NCBI RefSeq assembly: GCF_012271765.1
Contig: NZ_VRKO01000014.1
Location: 310,001-374,000, forward strand
From: Erwinia rhapontici
Lineage (GTDB): Bacteria > Pseudomonadota > Gammaproteobacteria > Enterobacterales > Enterobacteriaceae
DNA: 64,000 bases
Direction of reading: 5' to 3'
Each line of letters opens with the position of its first letter. Position 1 is the first letter of the stretch. Position numbers and translations under genes: made by a program. The notes below the pieces were generated by a model. That model did not search any database and was not told the origin of the DNA. It saw only the letters and a program-made list of their open reading frames with translations. This document shows positions 28,869 to 40,325 of this stretch, piece by piece.

Positions 28869-31172
28869 TCAGTGGCAACGACCGTTTTTGGCGCAGTTCT
28901 GGCAGCCGGTACTGACCTGTTTAACCGGGATCTGGGCCGGGGTGATGCGCACGCGGCGTAGCGCGCCCAGCAGCAGGGCATTGAACAGCAGGACAGTGGC
29001 AATAATCAGACTGCTGCTGCCTGGATGCTGGTGGAAACTGGCAACCTGATAAAACAGGGTGGCCAGCGAGTAAGCCAGATCCAGCCCCCACAGGATCGAG
29101 AACAGCATCCAGCGGTTACTGCTTTCACGGGCAATGGCACCCATTACTGAAACGCAGGGCACGTACAGCAGCACAAAAATCAGGTAGCTGTAGGCGGCAG
29201 CATCGCTGGCGAACTTGCTGTGCATCGTACCCATTGCGCCGCTGGCCATTTCCGCATCGCCTTTACTGGCCTCAATGGGGTTGGCGAGAACGCTGAGGCT
29301 GAAAGTGGCTTTGATGCCTTGCCATGTCTCAATCAGCGCGTCACTCAGCTGCGTGCGAAGACTGAACTGCTCAGGGTCGAATGCCTGCTGTTGCAGCGCT
29401 TCGGCGGTGTAGAGGGTATTCAGCGTGCCGACCACCACTTCTTTTGCCATCGCTCCGGTCAGCAGACCGACGGTAGCCTGCCAGTTATCATCGTGAACAC
29501 CGATCGGTGCCAGCAGTGGTGTCAATGTCTGGCTGACGCTGGCCAGCGCGGAGTCGTTCAGATGACTCACCGGCTTGCCGCTAAACGAAAAACTGTTTAG
29601 CGCACCGATAAGCATACTGACCAGCACAATCACTTTCCCGGCCCGCAGGACAAACCCCCGCAGACGCTGCCAGGTTTGCAACAGCAGACTTTTGGCGTGA
29701 GGAACGTGCCACAGTGGTAGCTCCATTACAAAGGGACTGGCGTTACCGCGCATCAGCGTATGCTTAAGCAGCAGGCCAGTGACGATGGCCGCGCAAATCC
29801 CCAACAGATAGAGGCTGAAAACGACCAGTGCACCACGCTGACCGAAAAAGGCCGCCGCAAAGACCGCGAAAATCGCCAGCCGCGCTCCGCAGGAGATAAA
29901 CGGCGCCATCAGTACGGTGATCAACCGCTCCCGTGGGGCGTCCAGCGTGCGTGCTCCCATTACCGAGGGCACATTGCAGCCAAAGCCAACAATCAGCGGC
30001 ACAAAGGATTTACCGGGCAGACCAAGCGCCTGCATCAACCGATCCATCACAAAGGCGGCACGCGCCATATAACCGGAATCTTCCAGCAGAGAGAGGAACA
30101 GGTACATCATGCCGATCTGCGGTATCAGCGGCATGACGGTATTGATCCCACCGCCGATGCCCTGCGCCAGGAAAAGCGTCAGCCATAACGGTAGGTGCAG
30201 CGTAGCGCCCAGCCACTGCGTACCCTGAATAAATATCGCCGCTGATCCGAGGTCGAAAAGCGGTTGTAGTGCGCCACCAAGGTTGATGGCGAGGAAGAAC
30301 ATCATATACATCACCAGCAGAAACAACGGCAGGCCCAGCCAGCGGTTCATGGTCAGGCGATCCAGGCGCTGGCTGAACAGGCTACGGCTTCCGGCGGCAC
30401 GGATGACCTTGTGGCAGAGTGATTCGAGAGTCTGATAACGGCTACTGGCAATGGACTGAGCGGCATCCTCCCCCAGACGTTCATGGATGCCTGGCAGTAA
30501 CGCCTGGGCTGCGGGCATCTGCTGCTGGCTCCAGATATCCCCTTCCAGCATATGCAGGGCCAGCCAGCGTTTCTGCCCTTCTGGCGTGGTGGCGGGCATG
30601 GCAGCGACCAGTTCACGCAACGCTTGTTGCAGCGGCTGCGAATAGGGGACAGCAAGCGGGGTGGGCTGGCGTGAATAACGGTCGATGGTCTCTTTCAGGC
30701 GATTAATGCCGCGCCCGCGAGTGGAAACCAGCGGTATCACCGGACAGCCCAGCGCCTCTTCCAGCGCCGGGAGGTCTAACTCTGTTTGCTGGCTTTCAAC
30801 AATATCCAGCATGTTCAATGCCACGATGCAGGGCTGCCCCATCTCCAGCAGCTGCAAGGTCAGATAAAGATTGCGTTCAAGGTTGCTGGCATCCACCACG
30901 TTAACCACCAGGTCGGCATCACCGCTCAGGAGATACTGACAGGCAATCTGTTCATCCAGCGATGCCTGTGCCGAGAGCGTGGTGAGTGAGTAGCAGCCTG
31001 GCAGATCAACCAACTGCACCTGATGCTCTTCTGTGGTGAACTGCCCTTCTTTGCGCTCGACGGTCACACCGGCCCAGTTACCGACCCGCTGGCGCGATCC
31101 GGTGAGCTGGTTAAACAAGGTAGTTTTGCCTACGTTAGGGTTCCCGGTCAGTGCGATAGTCGTGGTTTTCAT
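28869..31172 (-). CDS. feoB: Ferrous iron transporter FeoB
   Basis: GTP-driven inner-membrane Fe(II) importer, 767 residues. The N-terminal G domain has G1 GNPNVGKT (residues 10-17), G3 DLPG and G4 NMLD, followed by a helical regulatory domain. The membrane part contains the Gate motifs ([15 protein letters not shown] and the later [12 protein letters not shown]). The C-terminus is cysteine-rich ([13 protein letters not shown]). Its ATG overlaps the feoA stop. No feoC follows: the next 80 bases hold no ORF before the divergent-looking phosphorylase leader. Confidence 0.97.
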   Translation of the reverse strand: MKTTTIALTGNPNVGKTTLFNQLTGSRQRVGNWAGVTVERKEGQFTTEEHQVQLVDLPGCYSLTTLSAQASLDEQIACQYLLSGDADLVVNVVDASNLERNLYLTLQLLEMGQPCIVALNMLDIVESQQTELDLPALEEALGCPVIPLVSTRGRGINRLKETIDRYSRQPTPLAVPYSQPLQQALRELVAAMPATTPEGQKRWLALHMLEGDIWSQQQMPAAQALLPGIHERLGEDAAQSIASSRYQTLESLCHKVIRAAGSRSLFSQRLDRLTMNRWLGLPLFLLVMYMMFFLAINLGGALQPLFDLGSAAIFIQGTQWLGATLHLPLWLTLFLAQGIGGGINTVMPLIPQIGMMYLFLSLLEDSGYMARAAFVMDRLMQALGLPGKSFVPLIVGFGCNVPSVMGARTLDAPRERLITVLMAPFISCGARLAIFAVFAAAFFGQRGALVVFSLYLLGICAAIVTGLLLKHTLMRGNASPFVMELPLWHVPHAKSLLLQTWQRLRGFVLRAGKVIVLVSMLIGALNSFSFSGKPVSHLNDSALASVSQTLTPLLAPIGVHDDNWQATVGLLTGAMAKEVVVGTLNTLYTAEALQQQAFDPEQFSLRTQLSDALIETWQGIKATFSLSVLANPIEASKGDAEMASGAMGTMHSKFASDAAAYSYLIFVLLYVPCVSVMGAIARESSNRWMLFSILWGLDLAYSLATLFYQVASFHQHPGSSSLIIATVLLFNALLLGALRRVRITPAQIPVKQVSTGCQNCAKNGRCH

Positions 31173-31411
31173 GCGACCTCTCCGGCTGACTGCATGGCTT
31201 CCAGTTGGAGTAATGCAAGATCCTTTTTGCGCAACATTAGGCTGACGTGGCGGGTTTCAATATGCAGGGGATCGCCCAGTGGAGCGATACGGATCAGCCG
31301 AAAGGTGATGCCGGGCAACAGGCCCAGCGCCATGAGTTTCTGGCGAAATACCGGATTGATGGATGACGAAAAACCGACGATTCGGTAGGCGTGCTGTGGG
31401 ATCATTTGCAT
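31169..31411 (-). CDS. feoA: Ferrous iron transport protein FeoA
   Basis: Small cytoplasmic SH3-like protein needed for FeoB activity. 80 residues with the conserved core [35 protein letters not shown] sequence and [18 protein letters not shown] at 31411 ([11 protein letters not shown]) fits the E. coli N-terminus; an internal ATG two codons later is possible. The TGA overlaps the feoB ATG. Candidate Fur and FNR sites lie directly upstream, predicting expression in iron-poor, oxygen-poor conditions. Confidence 0.95.
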   Translation of the reverse strand: MQMIPQHAYRIVGFSSSINPVFRQKLMALGLLPGITFRLIRIAPLGDPLHIETRHVSLMLRKKDLALLQLEAMQSAGEVA

Positions 31412-31437
31412 TGGCGGTGCCTGCTTAAATAGACACT

Positions 31438-31456
31438 GATAATTTTAATGAGAGTG
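31438..31456. promoter_or_regulatory. Candidate Fur box upstream of feoA
   Basis: The 19 bases GATAATTTTAATGAGAGTG match the Fur consensus GATAATGATAATCATTATC at 12 positions by eye. They lie about 27 bp upstream of the feoA start, where Fur would repress. Moderate match only. Confidence 0.4.
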
Positions 31457-31469
31457 ATTCTTGCTCACA

Positions 31470-31483
31470 TTGATATGGAGCAA
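31470..31483. promoter_or_regulatory. Candidate FNR site upstream of feoA
   Basis: TTGAT-ATGG-AGCAA matches the FNR consensus TTGAT-N4-ATCAA at nine of ten positions. It lies about 60-70 bp upstream of the feoA start, a typical activator position. FNR activation of feo is established in E. coli. Confidence 0.6.
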
Positions 31484-31511
31484 CTTAATCGCAGGGCAGA
31501 CGCGGAGGTTA

Positions 31512-31539
31512 GGAAAAAAGAGCGGGCCATCAGGCCCGC
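31512..31539 (-). terminator. Intrinsic terminator of yhgF
   Basis: On the minus strand GCGGGCC-TGAT-GGCCCGC is followed by TCTTTTTTCC. The seven-pair GC-rich stem and T-run lie just past the yhgF stop. Confidence 0.85.
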
Positions 31540-31547
31540 CGGGGGGA

Positions 31548-33878
31548 TTAGCTTTTTTTGCCAAAGGCGGCAGCCAGCGCATCGCCCATCGCGCTGTTGC
31601 CCGCAGGCTGGGCGGCAGGGCGCTTGTTGTTGGCTTTTGCCGGGCGCGCGTTGTCACGGTCCGGCGATTTGTTGCCGCCACCGCGTCGCGCGTTGGTTTC
31701 GCCTGGCTGCTCGTCAAGGCGCATGGTCAGCGCAATACGCTTACGCTGTAAATCCACTTCCATCACCTTCACCTTGACCACATCACCGGCTTTCACCACT
31801 TTGTGTGGGTCATCGACAAATTTATCGGCCAGTGAGGAGATATGCACCAGACCATCCTGATGGACGCCGATATCGACGAAGGCGCCGAAGTTGGTGACGT
31901 TAGTCACCGAGCCTTCAAGCACCATCCCCGGGAGCAGGTCATTCATGGTGTCGACGCCGTCAGCGAACTGTGCGGTTTTAAACTCAGGACGTGGATCGCG
32001 ACCCGGTTTTTCCAGTTCTTTGATGATGTCACTCACGGTCGGCACGCCGAAACGCTCATCGGTAAAATCAACGGCTTTCAGATTACGCAGCTCAGTCGGG
32101 TTACCCATCAGGTCGTTAAGAGCCTGCTCGGTGGCGGCGAGAATACGCTGCACGACCGGATAAGCTTCCGGGTGCACGGTAGAGGCATCCAGTGGGTTAT
32201 CGCCCTGAGTGATGCGAAGGAATCCGGCGCACTGTTCAAAGGCTTTCGGCCCCAGACGACCGACTTTCAGTAACTGCTGACGGTTCTGGAAACGGCCGTT
32301 CTCATCACGCCAGGTGACAATGTTCTGGGCGATCATCTTGCTCAGCCCTGCCACGCGCGTTAGCAGCGGCACAGAGGCGGTATTCAGATCGACACCCACG
32401 CCGTTCACGCAGTCTTCCACCACCGCATCCAGTTTTCTCGCTAACTGGCTCTGGCTGACGTCATGCTGGTACTGGCCGACACCAATGGATTTCGGGTCGA
32501 TTTTTACCAGTTCGGAGAGCGGATCCTGTAAGCGACGGGCGATGGAAACCGCGCCACGCAGCGAGACATCCAGGCCAGGGAACTCCAGTGCCGCCAGTTC
32601 GGAAGCGGAATAGACCGAGGCTCCCGCTTCGCTGACGATGACTTTCTCGCCCTGGACCTGCGGGAACTGCTTTTGCACCTCAAGGTAGAAACGCTCGGTT
32701 TCACGAGATGCCGTACCGTTGCCGATGGCGACCAGTTCAACCTGATGTTTGGTACAGAGTGCTGCGACGGCCGCTGCGGCTTTCGCAGTCTGCCCGGTGT
32801 GAGGATAGATGGTGTCTGTCGCGACCAGCTTCCCGGTCGCATCCACTACGGCGACTTTGACCCCGGTACGCAGGCCAGGATCGAGACCCATCGTGGCGCG
32901 CATCCCCGCCGGCGCCGCCATCAACAGATCGTGCAGATTGCGGGCGAAGACATTAATCGCTTCGTCTTCCGCGCGTTCACGCACGGTGCCCATCAGTTCG
33001 GTTTCGAGGTGCAGCAGCACCTTGATGCGCCAGGTCCAGCTGACTACGGCTTTACGCCAGGTATCCGCTGGCGCATTGTTCAGGCGCAGATTCAGATGGT
33101 CTGTGATGATCTGCTCACCGTGGCTTTCGCGCGGTGGTTCATCAAACTGCGGATCAGCATTCAGCGCCAGCTGTAAGATACCTTCGTTACGCCCACGGAA
33201 CATGGCCAGCGCACGGTGGGAAGGTACGGTGGATAACGCTTCATGATGATCGAAGTAGTCACGGAATTTTGCGCCTTCCTCTTCTTTTCCATCGATCACA
33301 CGTGCGACCAGGTGTGCATTTTTCCACAGGTAGTCACGCACTTTTGCCAGCAGTCCGGCATCTTCTGCGAAACGTTCCATCAGGATGTAGCGTGCACCAT
33401 CCAGCGCCGCTTTGGTGTCAGCAACACCTTTGTCGGCATCAATGTAGCCAGCGGCCAGTTGTTCAGGATCGTGAGACGGCTCCTGCCATAACGTGTCTGC
33501 CAGGGGTTGCAGACCGGCTTCTATCGCGATCTGACCGCGCGTGCGGCGCTTCTGTTTGTAAGGCAGATAGAGGTCTTCGAGCTCGGTTTTACTCAGGGTG
33601 GCGTTGATTGCCGCTGCCAGCTCATCGGTCAGTTTTCCCTGGTCGGCAATGGATTTCAGAATGGACTGGCGGCGGTCGGCAAGCTCGCGCAGGTAACCCA
33701 GTCGGGTCTCCAGCTGACGCAGTTGGGTATCATCTAACCCGCCGGTCACTTCCTTACGATAACGTGCGATAAACGGCACGGTATTTCCTTCGTCCAGCAG
33801 GCGAACAGCGGCTTCAACCTGTTCTGGTCTGGCCTTTAGCTCACTTGCAATCAGGCGGCTCAGTGAATTATTCATCAT
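31548..33878 (-). CDS. yhgF: Tex-family RNA-binding protein YhgF
   Basis: 776-residue homologue of the transcription-accessory protein Tex. It has an N-terminal helical region, a YqgF/RNase-H-like domain beginning near [17 protein letters not shown] (about residue 330), helix-hairpin-helix repeats ([23 protein letters not shown]) and a C-terminal S1 domain ([31 protein letters not shown]). The extreme C-terminus is basic and low complexity. Binds nucleic acid and may affect transcription or rRNA metabolism; the exact role is unsettled. Followed by a strong terminator. Confidence 0.94.
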   Translation of the reverse strand: MMNNSLSRLIASELKARPEQVEAAVRLLDEGNTVPFIARYRKEVTGGLDDTQLRQLETRLGYLRELADRRQSILKSIADQGKLTDELAAAINATLSKTELEDLYLPYKQKRRTRGQIAIEAGLQPLADTLWQEPSHDPEQLAAGYIDADKGVADTKAALDGARYILMERFAEDAGLLAKVRDYLWKNAHLVARVIDGKEEEGAKFRDYFDHHEALSTVPSHRALAMFRGRNEGILQLALNADPQFDEPPRESHGEQIITDHLNLRLNNAPADTWRKAVVSWTWRIKVLLHLETELMGTVRERAEDEAINVFARNLHDLLMAAPAGMRATMGLDPGLRTGVKVAVVDATGKLVATDTIYPHTGQTAKAAAAVAALCTKHQVELVAIGNGTASRETERFYLEVQKQFPQVQGEKVIVSEAGASVYSASELAALEFPGLDVSLRGAVSIARRLQDPLSELVKIDPKSIGVGQYQHDVSQSQLARKLDAVVEDCVNGVGVDLNTASVPLLTRVAGLSKMIAQNIVTWRDENGRFQNRQQLLKVGRLGPKAFEQCAGFLRITQGDNPLDASTVHPEAYPVVQRILAATEQALNDLMGNPTELRNLKAVDFTDERFGVPTVSDIIKELEKPGRDPRPEFKTAQFADGVDTMNDLLPGMVLEGSVTNVTNFGAFVDIGVHQDGLVHISSLADKFVDDPHKVVKAGDVVKVKVMEVDLQRKRIALTMRLDEQPGETNARRGGGNKSPDRDNARPAKANNKRPAAQPAGNSAMGDALAAAFGKKS

Positions 33879-33978
33879 TGTTGGGACACTTTTTAGCTTA
33901 AGAAATTGGCAACAGTTATACGGATTGCAGCAGCATAATGCCAGTCATCAGACTGTCAGCATGGCTGCAACGGCGAGT

Positions 33979-34461
33979 TTAGGATTCTTTGACGTAGCTG
34001 ATCGCATTGACGTACCACAGTGCTTCACCCACTGGGGTGTGGACGATGGCGGCATCCCCGATCTCTTTCTTCAGCAATGCACGCGCCATCGGCGAGTCGA
34101 TAGAGATATAGTCATTGCGACCGAAGATCTCGTCATAGCCGACAATGCGGAAATGCTTCAGATCGCCATCATCGTTTTCCACCTCAACCCAGGCACCGAA
34201 AAACACTTTGCCATCCTGCTGTGGGGAATAGTCGACAATACGCAACTGTTCCAGGCACTTGGTCAGATAGCGTATCCGGCGGTCAATTTCACGCAGGCGT
34301 TTTTTGTTGTACTGATAGTCGGCATTTTCACTGCGATCGCCAAGGCTGGCCGCCCAGGTGACCTTCTTCGTCACTTCCGGGCGCTCTTCACGCCACAGGA
34401 AGTCCAGCTCCTGCTTCAGCAGGTTGTAGCCTTCGCGGGTAATCAGTTTGGTTTTCATCAT
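33979..34461 (-). CDS. greB: Transcript cleavage factor GreB
   Basis: Binds the secondary channel of backtracked RNA polymerase and stimulates cleavage of the transcript 3' end. 160 residues: an N-terminal coiled coil (ITREGYNLLKQELDFLWREERPEVTKKV) with acidic tip DRSENADYQYNKKRLREIDRRI, and a C-terminal FKBP-like domain (FFGAWVEVEN, SPMARALLKKEIGD). The second methionine (34458) matches the E. coli start better. Divergent from ompR, as in E. coli. Confidence 0.95.
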   Translation of the reverse strand: MMKTKLITREGYNLLKQELDFLWREERPEVTKKVTWAASLGDRSENADYQYNKKRLREIDRRIRYLTKCLEQLRIVDYSPQQDGKVFFGAWVEVENDDGDLKHFRIVGYDEIFGRNDYISIDSPMARALLKKEIGDAAIVHTPVGEALWYVNAISYVKES

Positions 34462-34746
34462 TCAGCCATCGTCATCGTGATATGCAGACTATTTTGTTGT
34501 GCTGTGTGACGGGATGCAAATTCATTGTTCCGAATTATGCCGCAACGTTACTGCTTGTTTGTCATGATAAATACGCTGGAAAAAACCGTTCATCCCCTGG
34601 TTTTTTTGACCCAGATTACAGATAAGCTGCTGTTTAATATGCTTTGTAACAATTTCGGCTACAATATAAACCATTATTGACTGTTACATTCAGGCATCTT
34701 TTTTAAAAATACAGGCTCAGGCAATAGCGCCTTTGGGAGTAACGAA

Positions 34747-36812
<2,066 letters not shown>

Positions 36813-36836
36813 CAGGCAAGGGTGCGGCATGATGTC

Positions 36837-36860
36837 GTAGGGGTGAGGCATGCCTCACCC
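36837..36860. repeat. REP-like palindrome, GGGTGA arms, between envZ and pckA
   Basis: GGGTGAGGCATGCCTCACCC at 36841-36860 is a perfect palindrome preceded by GTAG at 36837-36840. It ends 16 bases before the pckA stop, between convergent genes. A degraded partial relative (AAGGGTGCGGCATGATG) lies just before it. Confidence 0.82.
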
Positions 36861-36876
36861 GATTCCACTGACTGGC

Positions 36877-38496
36877 TTACAGTTTCGGCCCGGCTTTCAC
36901 CAGTGCTTCACCCGCTTTAGTGTCGGTGAACTTATCGAAGTTGTTGATAAACCTCTGCGCCAAATCCCGAGCCTTTGTTTCCCATTCGGCTTCACTCGCC
37001 CAGGTTTGACGCGGGTCGAGCAGTTTGCTGTCTACGCCTTGCAGGGTCAGCGGTATCTCCAGGTTGAAAACAGGCAACGTGGTGGTTTCTGCATGGGCGA
37101 TGTCGCCACTGAGGATAGCGTTGATAATCGCCCGTGTATCGGCGAGCGAAATACGTTTCCCACTGCCGTTCCAGCCGGTATTCACCAGCCAGGCTTCTGC
37201 GCCTGCGTCCTTCATCCGTTTCACCAAAACCTCTGCGTACTGTGTGGGGTGCAGGGTCAGGAACGCGGCACCAAAGCAGGCTGAGAAGGTGGGAGTAGGT
37301 TCGGTGACTCCACGCTCAGTACCGGCCAGTTTGGCGGTAAAACCGGAAAGGAAATGGTACTGGGTCTGCTCGGCGGTCAGGCGTGATACGGGGGGCAGCA
37401 CACCGAAAGCGTCAGCGGTCAGGAAAATCACTTTCTTCGCGTGGCCGGCTTTCGACACCGGTTTAACGATATTGTCGATATGATCAATCGGGTAGGAGAC
37501 GCGGGTGTTCTCGGTCTTGCTGCTGTCGTCATAATCCACCGAACCATCGCTGCGAACGACAACGTTCTCCAGCAGGGCATCCGGGCGGATCGCATGGTAG
37601 ATCTCCGGTTCTGCTTTTTCTGACAGTTTGATAGTTTTAGCGTAACAGCCCCCTTCAAAGTTAAACACGCCGTCATCATCCCAGCCATGTTCATCATCGC
37701 CAATCAGCTTGCGCTTTGGATCGGTAGACAGTGTGGTTTTGCCCGTGCCTGAGAGGCCGAAGAAAATGGCAACATCCCCTTTTTCACCGACGTTGGCCGA
37801 GCAGTGCATCGACGCAATCCCTTTTAGCGGCAGCAGGTAGTTCATCATAGTGAACAACCCTTTCTTCATCTCGCCGCCGTACCAGGTTCCCCCGATAAGC
37901 TGCATGTTTTCCGTCAGGTTAAAGGCGACAAAGTTCTCGGAATTCAGCCCCTGAGCCTGCCAGTCCGGGTTGGTGCACTTGGCGCCGTTCATCACCACGA
38001 AGTCGGGTATGAAATTCGCCAGAGCTGCTTTATCCGGGCGGATAAACATGTTCTTCACGAAGTGCGCCTGCCAGGCGACTTCCGTGATAAAGCGTACGCA
38101 GAGGCGTGAGTCCGGGTTAGCGCCGCACCAGGCATCGATAACAAACAGGCGTTTGCCGGAGAGCTGCTTTGTGACAAGGTTTTTCAGCGACTGCCAGGTC
38201 TCCTGCGAGAGGGGGTGGTTATCGTTTTTACCTTTCCCATTGTCACTCCACCACAGCGTGTCGCGGGTGGTTTCGTCACGTACCAGATATTTGTCTTTCG
38301 GAGAGCGTCCGGTAAAAATGCCGGTATCAACGGCGACAGCGCCAGACTGCGTGACGATACCGCGCTCAAAACCGTTTAATGTGGGTAGGGTTTCTTCCTT
38401 AAACAGGGTGTCATAATCAGGATTATGAATCACCTTCACCGTATCAGTGATGCCATAAGCGACGAGGTCCTGCAAGGTCAGGTCGTTAGTGTGCAT
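36877..38496 (-). CDS. pckA: Phosphoenolpyruvate carboxykinase (ATP) PckA
   Basis: Gluconeogenic enzyme converting oxaloacetate and ATP to phosphoenolpyruvate, CO2 and ADP. 539 residues, one fewer than E. coli. Motifs: [23 protein letters not shown], kinase-1a loop [13 protein letters not shown] near residue 250, and [11 protein letters not shown] kinase-2 with metal ligands. AGGAGCAGTAAC precedes ATG. Monocistronic, with a 395-bp upstream region. Confidence 0.97.
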   Translation of the reverse strand: MHTNDLTLQDLVAYGITDTVKVIHNPDYDTLFKEETLPTLNGFERGIVTQSGAVAVDTGIFTGRSPKDKYLVRDETTRDTLWWSDNGKGKNDNHPLSQETWQSLKNLVTKQLSGKRLFVIDAWCGANPDSRLCVRFITEVAWQAHFVKNMFIRPDKAALANFIPDFVVMNGAKCTNPDWQAQGLNSENFVAFNLTENMQLIGGTWYGGEMKKGLFTMMNYLLPLKGIASMHCSANVGEKGDVAIFFGLSGTGKTTLSTDPKRKLIGDDEHGWDDDGVFNFEGGCYAKTIKLSEKAEPEIYHAIRPDALLENVVVRSDGSVDYDDSSKTENTRVSYPIDHIDNIVKPVSKAGHAKKVIFLTADAFGVLPPVSRLTAEQTQYHFLSGFTAKLAGTERGVTEPTPTFSACFGAAFLTLHPTQYAEVLVKRMKDAGAEAWLVNTGWNGSGKRISLADTRAIINAILSGDIAHAETTTLPVFNLEIPLTLQGVDSKLLDPRQTWASEAEWETKARDLAQRFINNFDKFTDTKAGEALVKAGPKL

Positions 38497-38891
38497 GTTA
38501 CTGCTCCTTTGTCGGTTTTTTGTACTGCGTCAAATTGTAGGGGTATTTCAACTTTATTACCGCGAGCAACCTCCGGCTTCTGCATCAGTGCCGGGTGATG
38601 CCACGATCGCGCGCAGTTTACACCCGCCAGAAAACAGCGAAAGCGGCAAAGAAGGAAAATGAGAAGCCACGCCGGGTTCAATGAAAAGAATCGCATTTGT
38701 TGCATCAATAGTGCTAAGTCGGTGTCTTTTTGTAGTGATAAATACCAGGTTATGAAGAATTTTTAGCGGGAAAATGCGATTTTTTGTGACGGGAGTATCG
38801 TATTGTTTTTCGATAGAAAATAAAGACAGGCGGGGTAAAAACGGGGCATCGTTGAAAAGAAAAAGGCCGGGTAATATCCGGCCCCTGGCGA
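38497..38891. other. pckA-hslO intergenic region, 395 bp without a gene
   Basis: Expected to contain the pckA promoter reading to the left. A small minus-strand ORF (38478-38708) overlaps the pckA start and has no RBS or known product. An isolated TGTGA half-site is present near 38788, but no full CRP site was found. The right end holds the hslO terminator. Confidence 0.5.
38857..38883 (-). terminator. Intrinsic terminator of hslO
   Basis: Minus-strand GGCCGG/CCGGCC stem (38865-38883 with a short loop), followed by CTTTTTCTTTTC. It begins just past the hslO stop. Confidence 0.82.
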
Positions 38892-39770
38892 TTAGTGAAC
38901 CTGTTGGTCACCTGTCGCAGAATCATTACGGATCGCGGCAATATCGACCGCATCATAGACGTAGTGATTACCGCAGTAGTCACAGTGCATATCAATGTTG
39001 CCATCTTCCTGCAGGATCTGGTCCACTTCTTCATCCGGCAGTGTTCGCAGCACATCGCCGCAACGTTCGCGTGAACAGGTGCACTTGAAGCTCACGTTCT
39101 GGGGTTCAAACAGGGTGACTTCTTCCTGATGATAGAGACGCCACAGCACGTCATTTGCTGGCAGGCCCAGCAGCTCTTCTGTTTTGATCGTTTCTGTCAA
39201 CGTCGCCAGATGGTTGAACTCATCCAGGCTGGCATCCTGAGCCGGCAGAACCTGCAACAGAATACCGGCTGCACCCACCTGCGATTCTGTTTCGCCGGTG
39301 CGGATAAACAGACGAGTAGGGAGCTGCTCTGAACGCATAAAGTAATCTTCCAGGCAGGCGGCAAGGGTGTCACCTTCCAGCCCGACTACGCCCTGGTAGC
39401 GCTCACCTTCTTTCGGAGAAATGGTGATCACCAGATAGCCATTGCCGACCATCTCTTTCAGGCTGCTGCCATCGGCAATCTCACCCTGCATACGTGCAAC
39501 ACCACGCATTTCCTGAAGATTGTTACCGTTGATTACGGCCATATTAAGCGGGCCATCACCCTGTAATTGCACCGTGATGTCACCGTCAAATTTCAGGGTA
39601 GCTGTCAGCAGGCTGGTGGCCACCAGCAGTTCGCCAAGGACCTGTTGCACTGGCTGAGGGTAGTCATGACCCTCAATGATTTCCTGCCATGTCTGGGATA
39701 CGGTAACCAGTTCGCCGCGCACAGCATGGTTTTCGAACAGGTAACGGTGCATTTGGTCTTGCTGGGACAT
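38892..39770 (-). CDS. hslO: Redox-regulated chaperone Hsp33 (HslO)
   Basis: Cytoplasmic holdase activated by oxidants through loss of zinc and disulfide formation. 292 residues. The N-terminal substrate domain is followed by the C-terminal redox switch with C230xC232 ([11 protein letters not shown]) and C263xxC266 ([10 protein letters not shown]). Immediately downstream of hslR on the same strand with 22 bases between, so one heat-shock operon. Ends in a strong terminator. Confidence 0.96.
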   Translation of the reverse strand: MSQQDQMHRYLFENHAVRGELVTVSQTWQEIIEGHDYPQPVQQVLGELLVATSLLTATLKFDGDITVQLQGDGPLNMAVINGNNLQEMRGVARMQGEIADGSSLKEMVGNGYLVITISPKEGERYQGVVGLEGDTLAACLEDYFMRSEQLPTRLFIRTGETESQVGAAGILLQVLPAQDASLDEFNHLATLTETIKTEELLGLPANDVLWRLYHQEEVTLFEPQNVSFKCTCSRERCGDVLRTLPDEEVDQILQEDGNIDMHCDYCGNHYVYDAVDIAAIRNDSATGDQQVH

Positions 39771-39792
39771 AGTGTTTCTCTCGAGTGTGGCG

Positions 39793-40194
39793 TTATTCGT
39801 CGCCAGAATGTTTAAATTTCATCAGGTCACGACGTTCCTTTTTATCAGGGCGCCGGTCAGGGTGCGGCATAGTGAGGGCATTCATTTTACGCGCCAGCGC
39901 CACTTTTTCCCGCTTCTCAATACTCTCTACCGTTTCGCGGTACAATTGTTGCGCAACAGTCGCCGGGCCACGTTTGTCAGTGATCGCTTCAATCACCACG
40001 GTGCGCTGATCGTTACCCTGGCGCAGCGTCAGCTCGGCAGCCACTTCCACCAGTTTACTGGGTTTGCTGCGTTGACCGTTGTAATGGACTTTGCCGCCTT
40101 CGATCATTTCGCGTGCGTCTGCCCGGGTTTTATAAAACCGTGCGGCCCAAAGCCATTTATCGAGCCGGACCCCGTCAGAGGGTTTCTCTTTCAT
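39793..40194 (-). CDS. hslR: Ribosome-associated heat shock protein Hsp15 (HslR)
   Basis: Binds 50S subunits carrying nascent peptide and rescues stalled particles. 133 residues, E. coli length. An S4 RNA-binding domain occupies residues 10-70 ([38 protein letters not shown]), followed by a basic tail ([24 protein letters not shown]). First gene of hslRO. Only 131 bp separate it from igaA; E. coli has yrfG in this gap. Confidence 0.95.
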   Translation of the reverse strand: MKEKPSDGVRLDKWLWAARFYKTRADAREMIEGGKVHYNGQRSKPSKLVEVAAELTLRQGNDQRTVVIEAITDKRGPATVAQQLYRETVESIEKREKVALARKMNALTMPHPDRRPDKKERRDLMKFKHSGDE

Positions 40195-40325
40195 CGCTGC
40201 TCCTTTTGGGAATACCCCTATATAGGGTGTCCCCCGTCATCTTTCAAGTTAACGGGTGGGGGCGTCCAGGATTATTTTGGGTATGGAGGGCATTAGCTAT
40301 TAAAAATAGCACAGATGCGATGGGC

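Noticed and set aside
38478-38708. 76-codon minus-strand ORF overlapping the pckA start (MMQQMRFFSLNP...)
   Set aside because: Overlaps the pckA start and promoter, has no ribosome site and no resemblance to a known protein.
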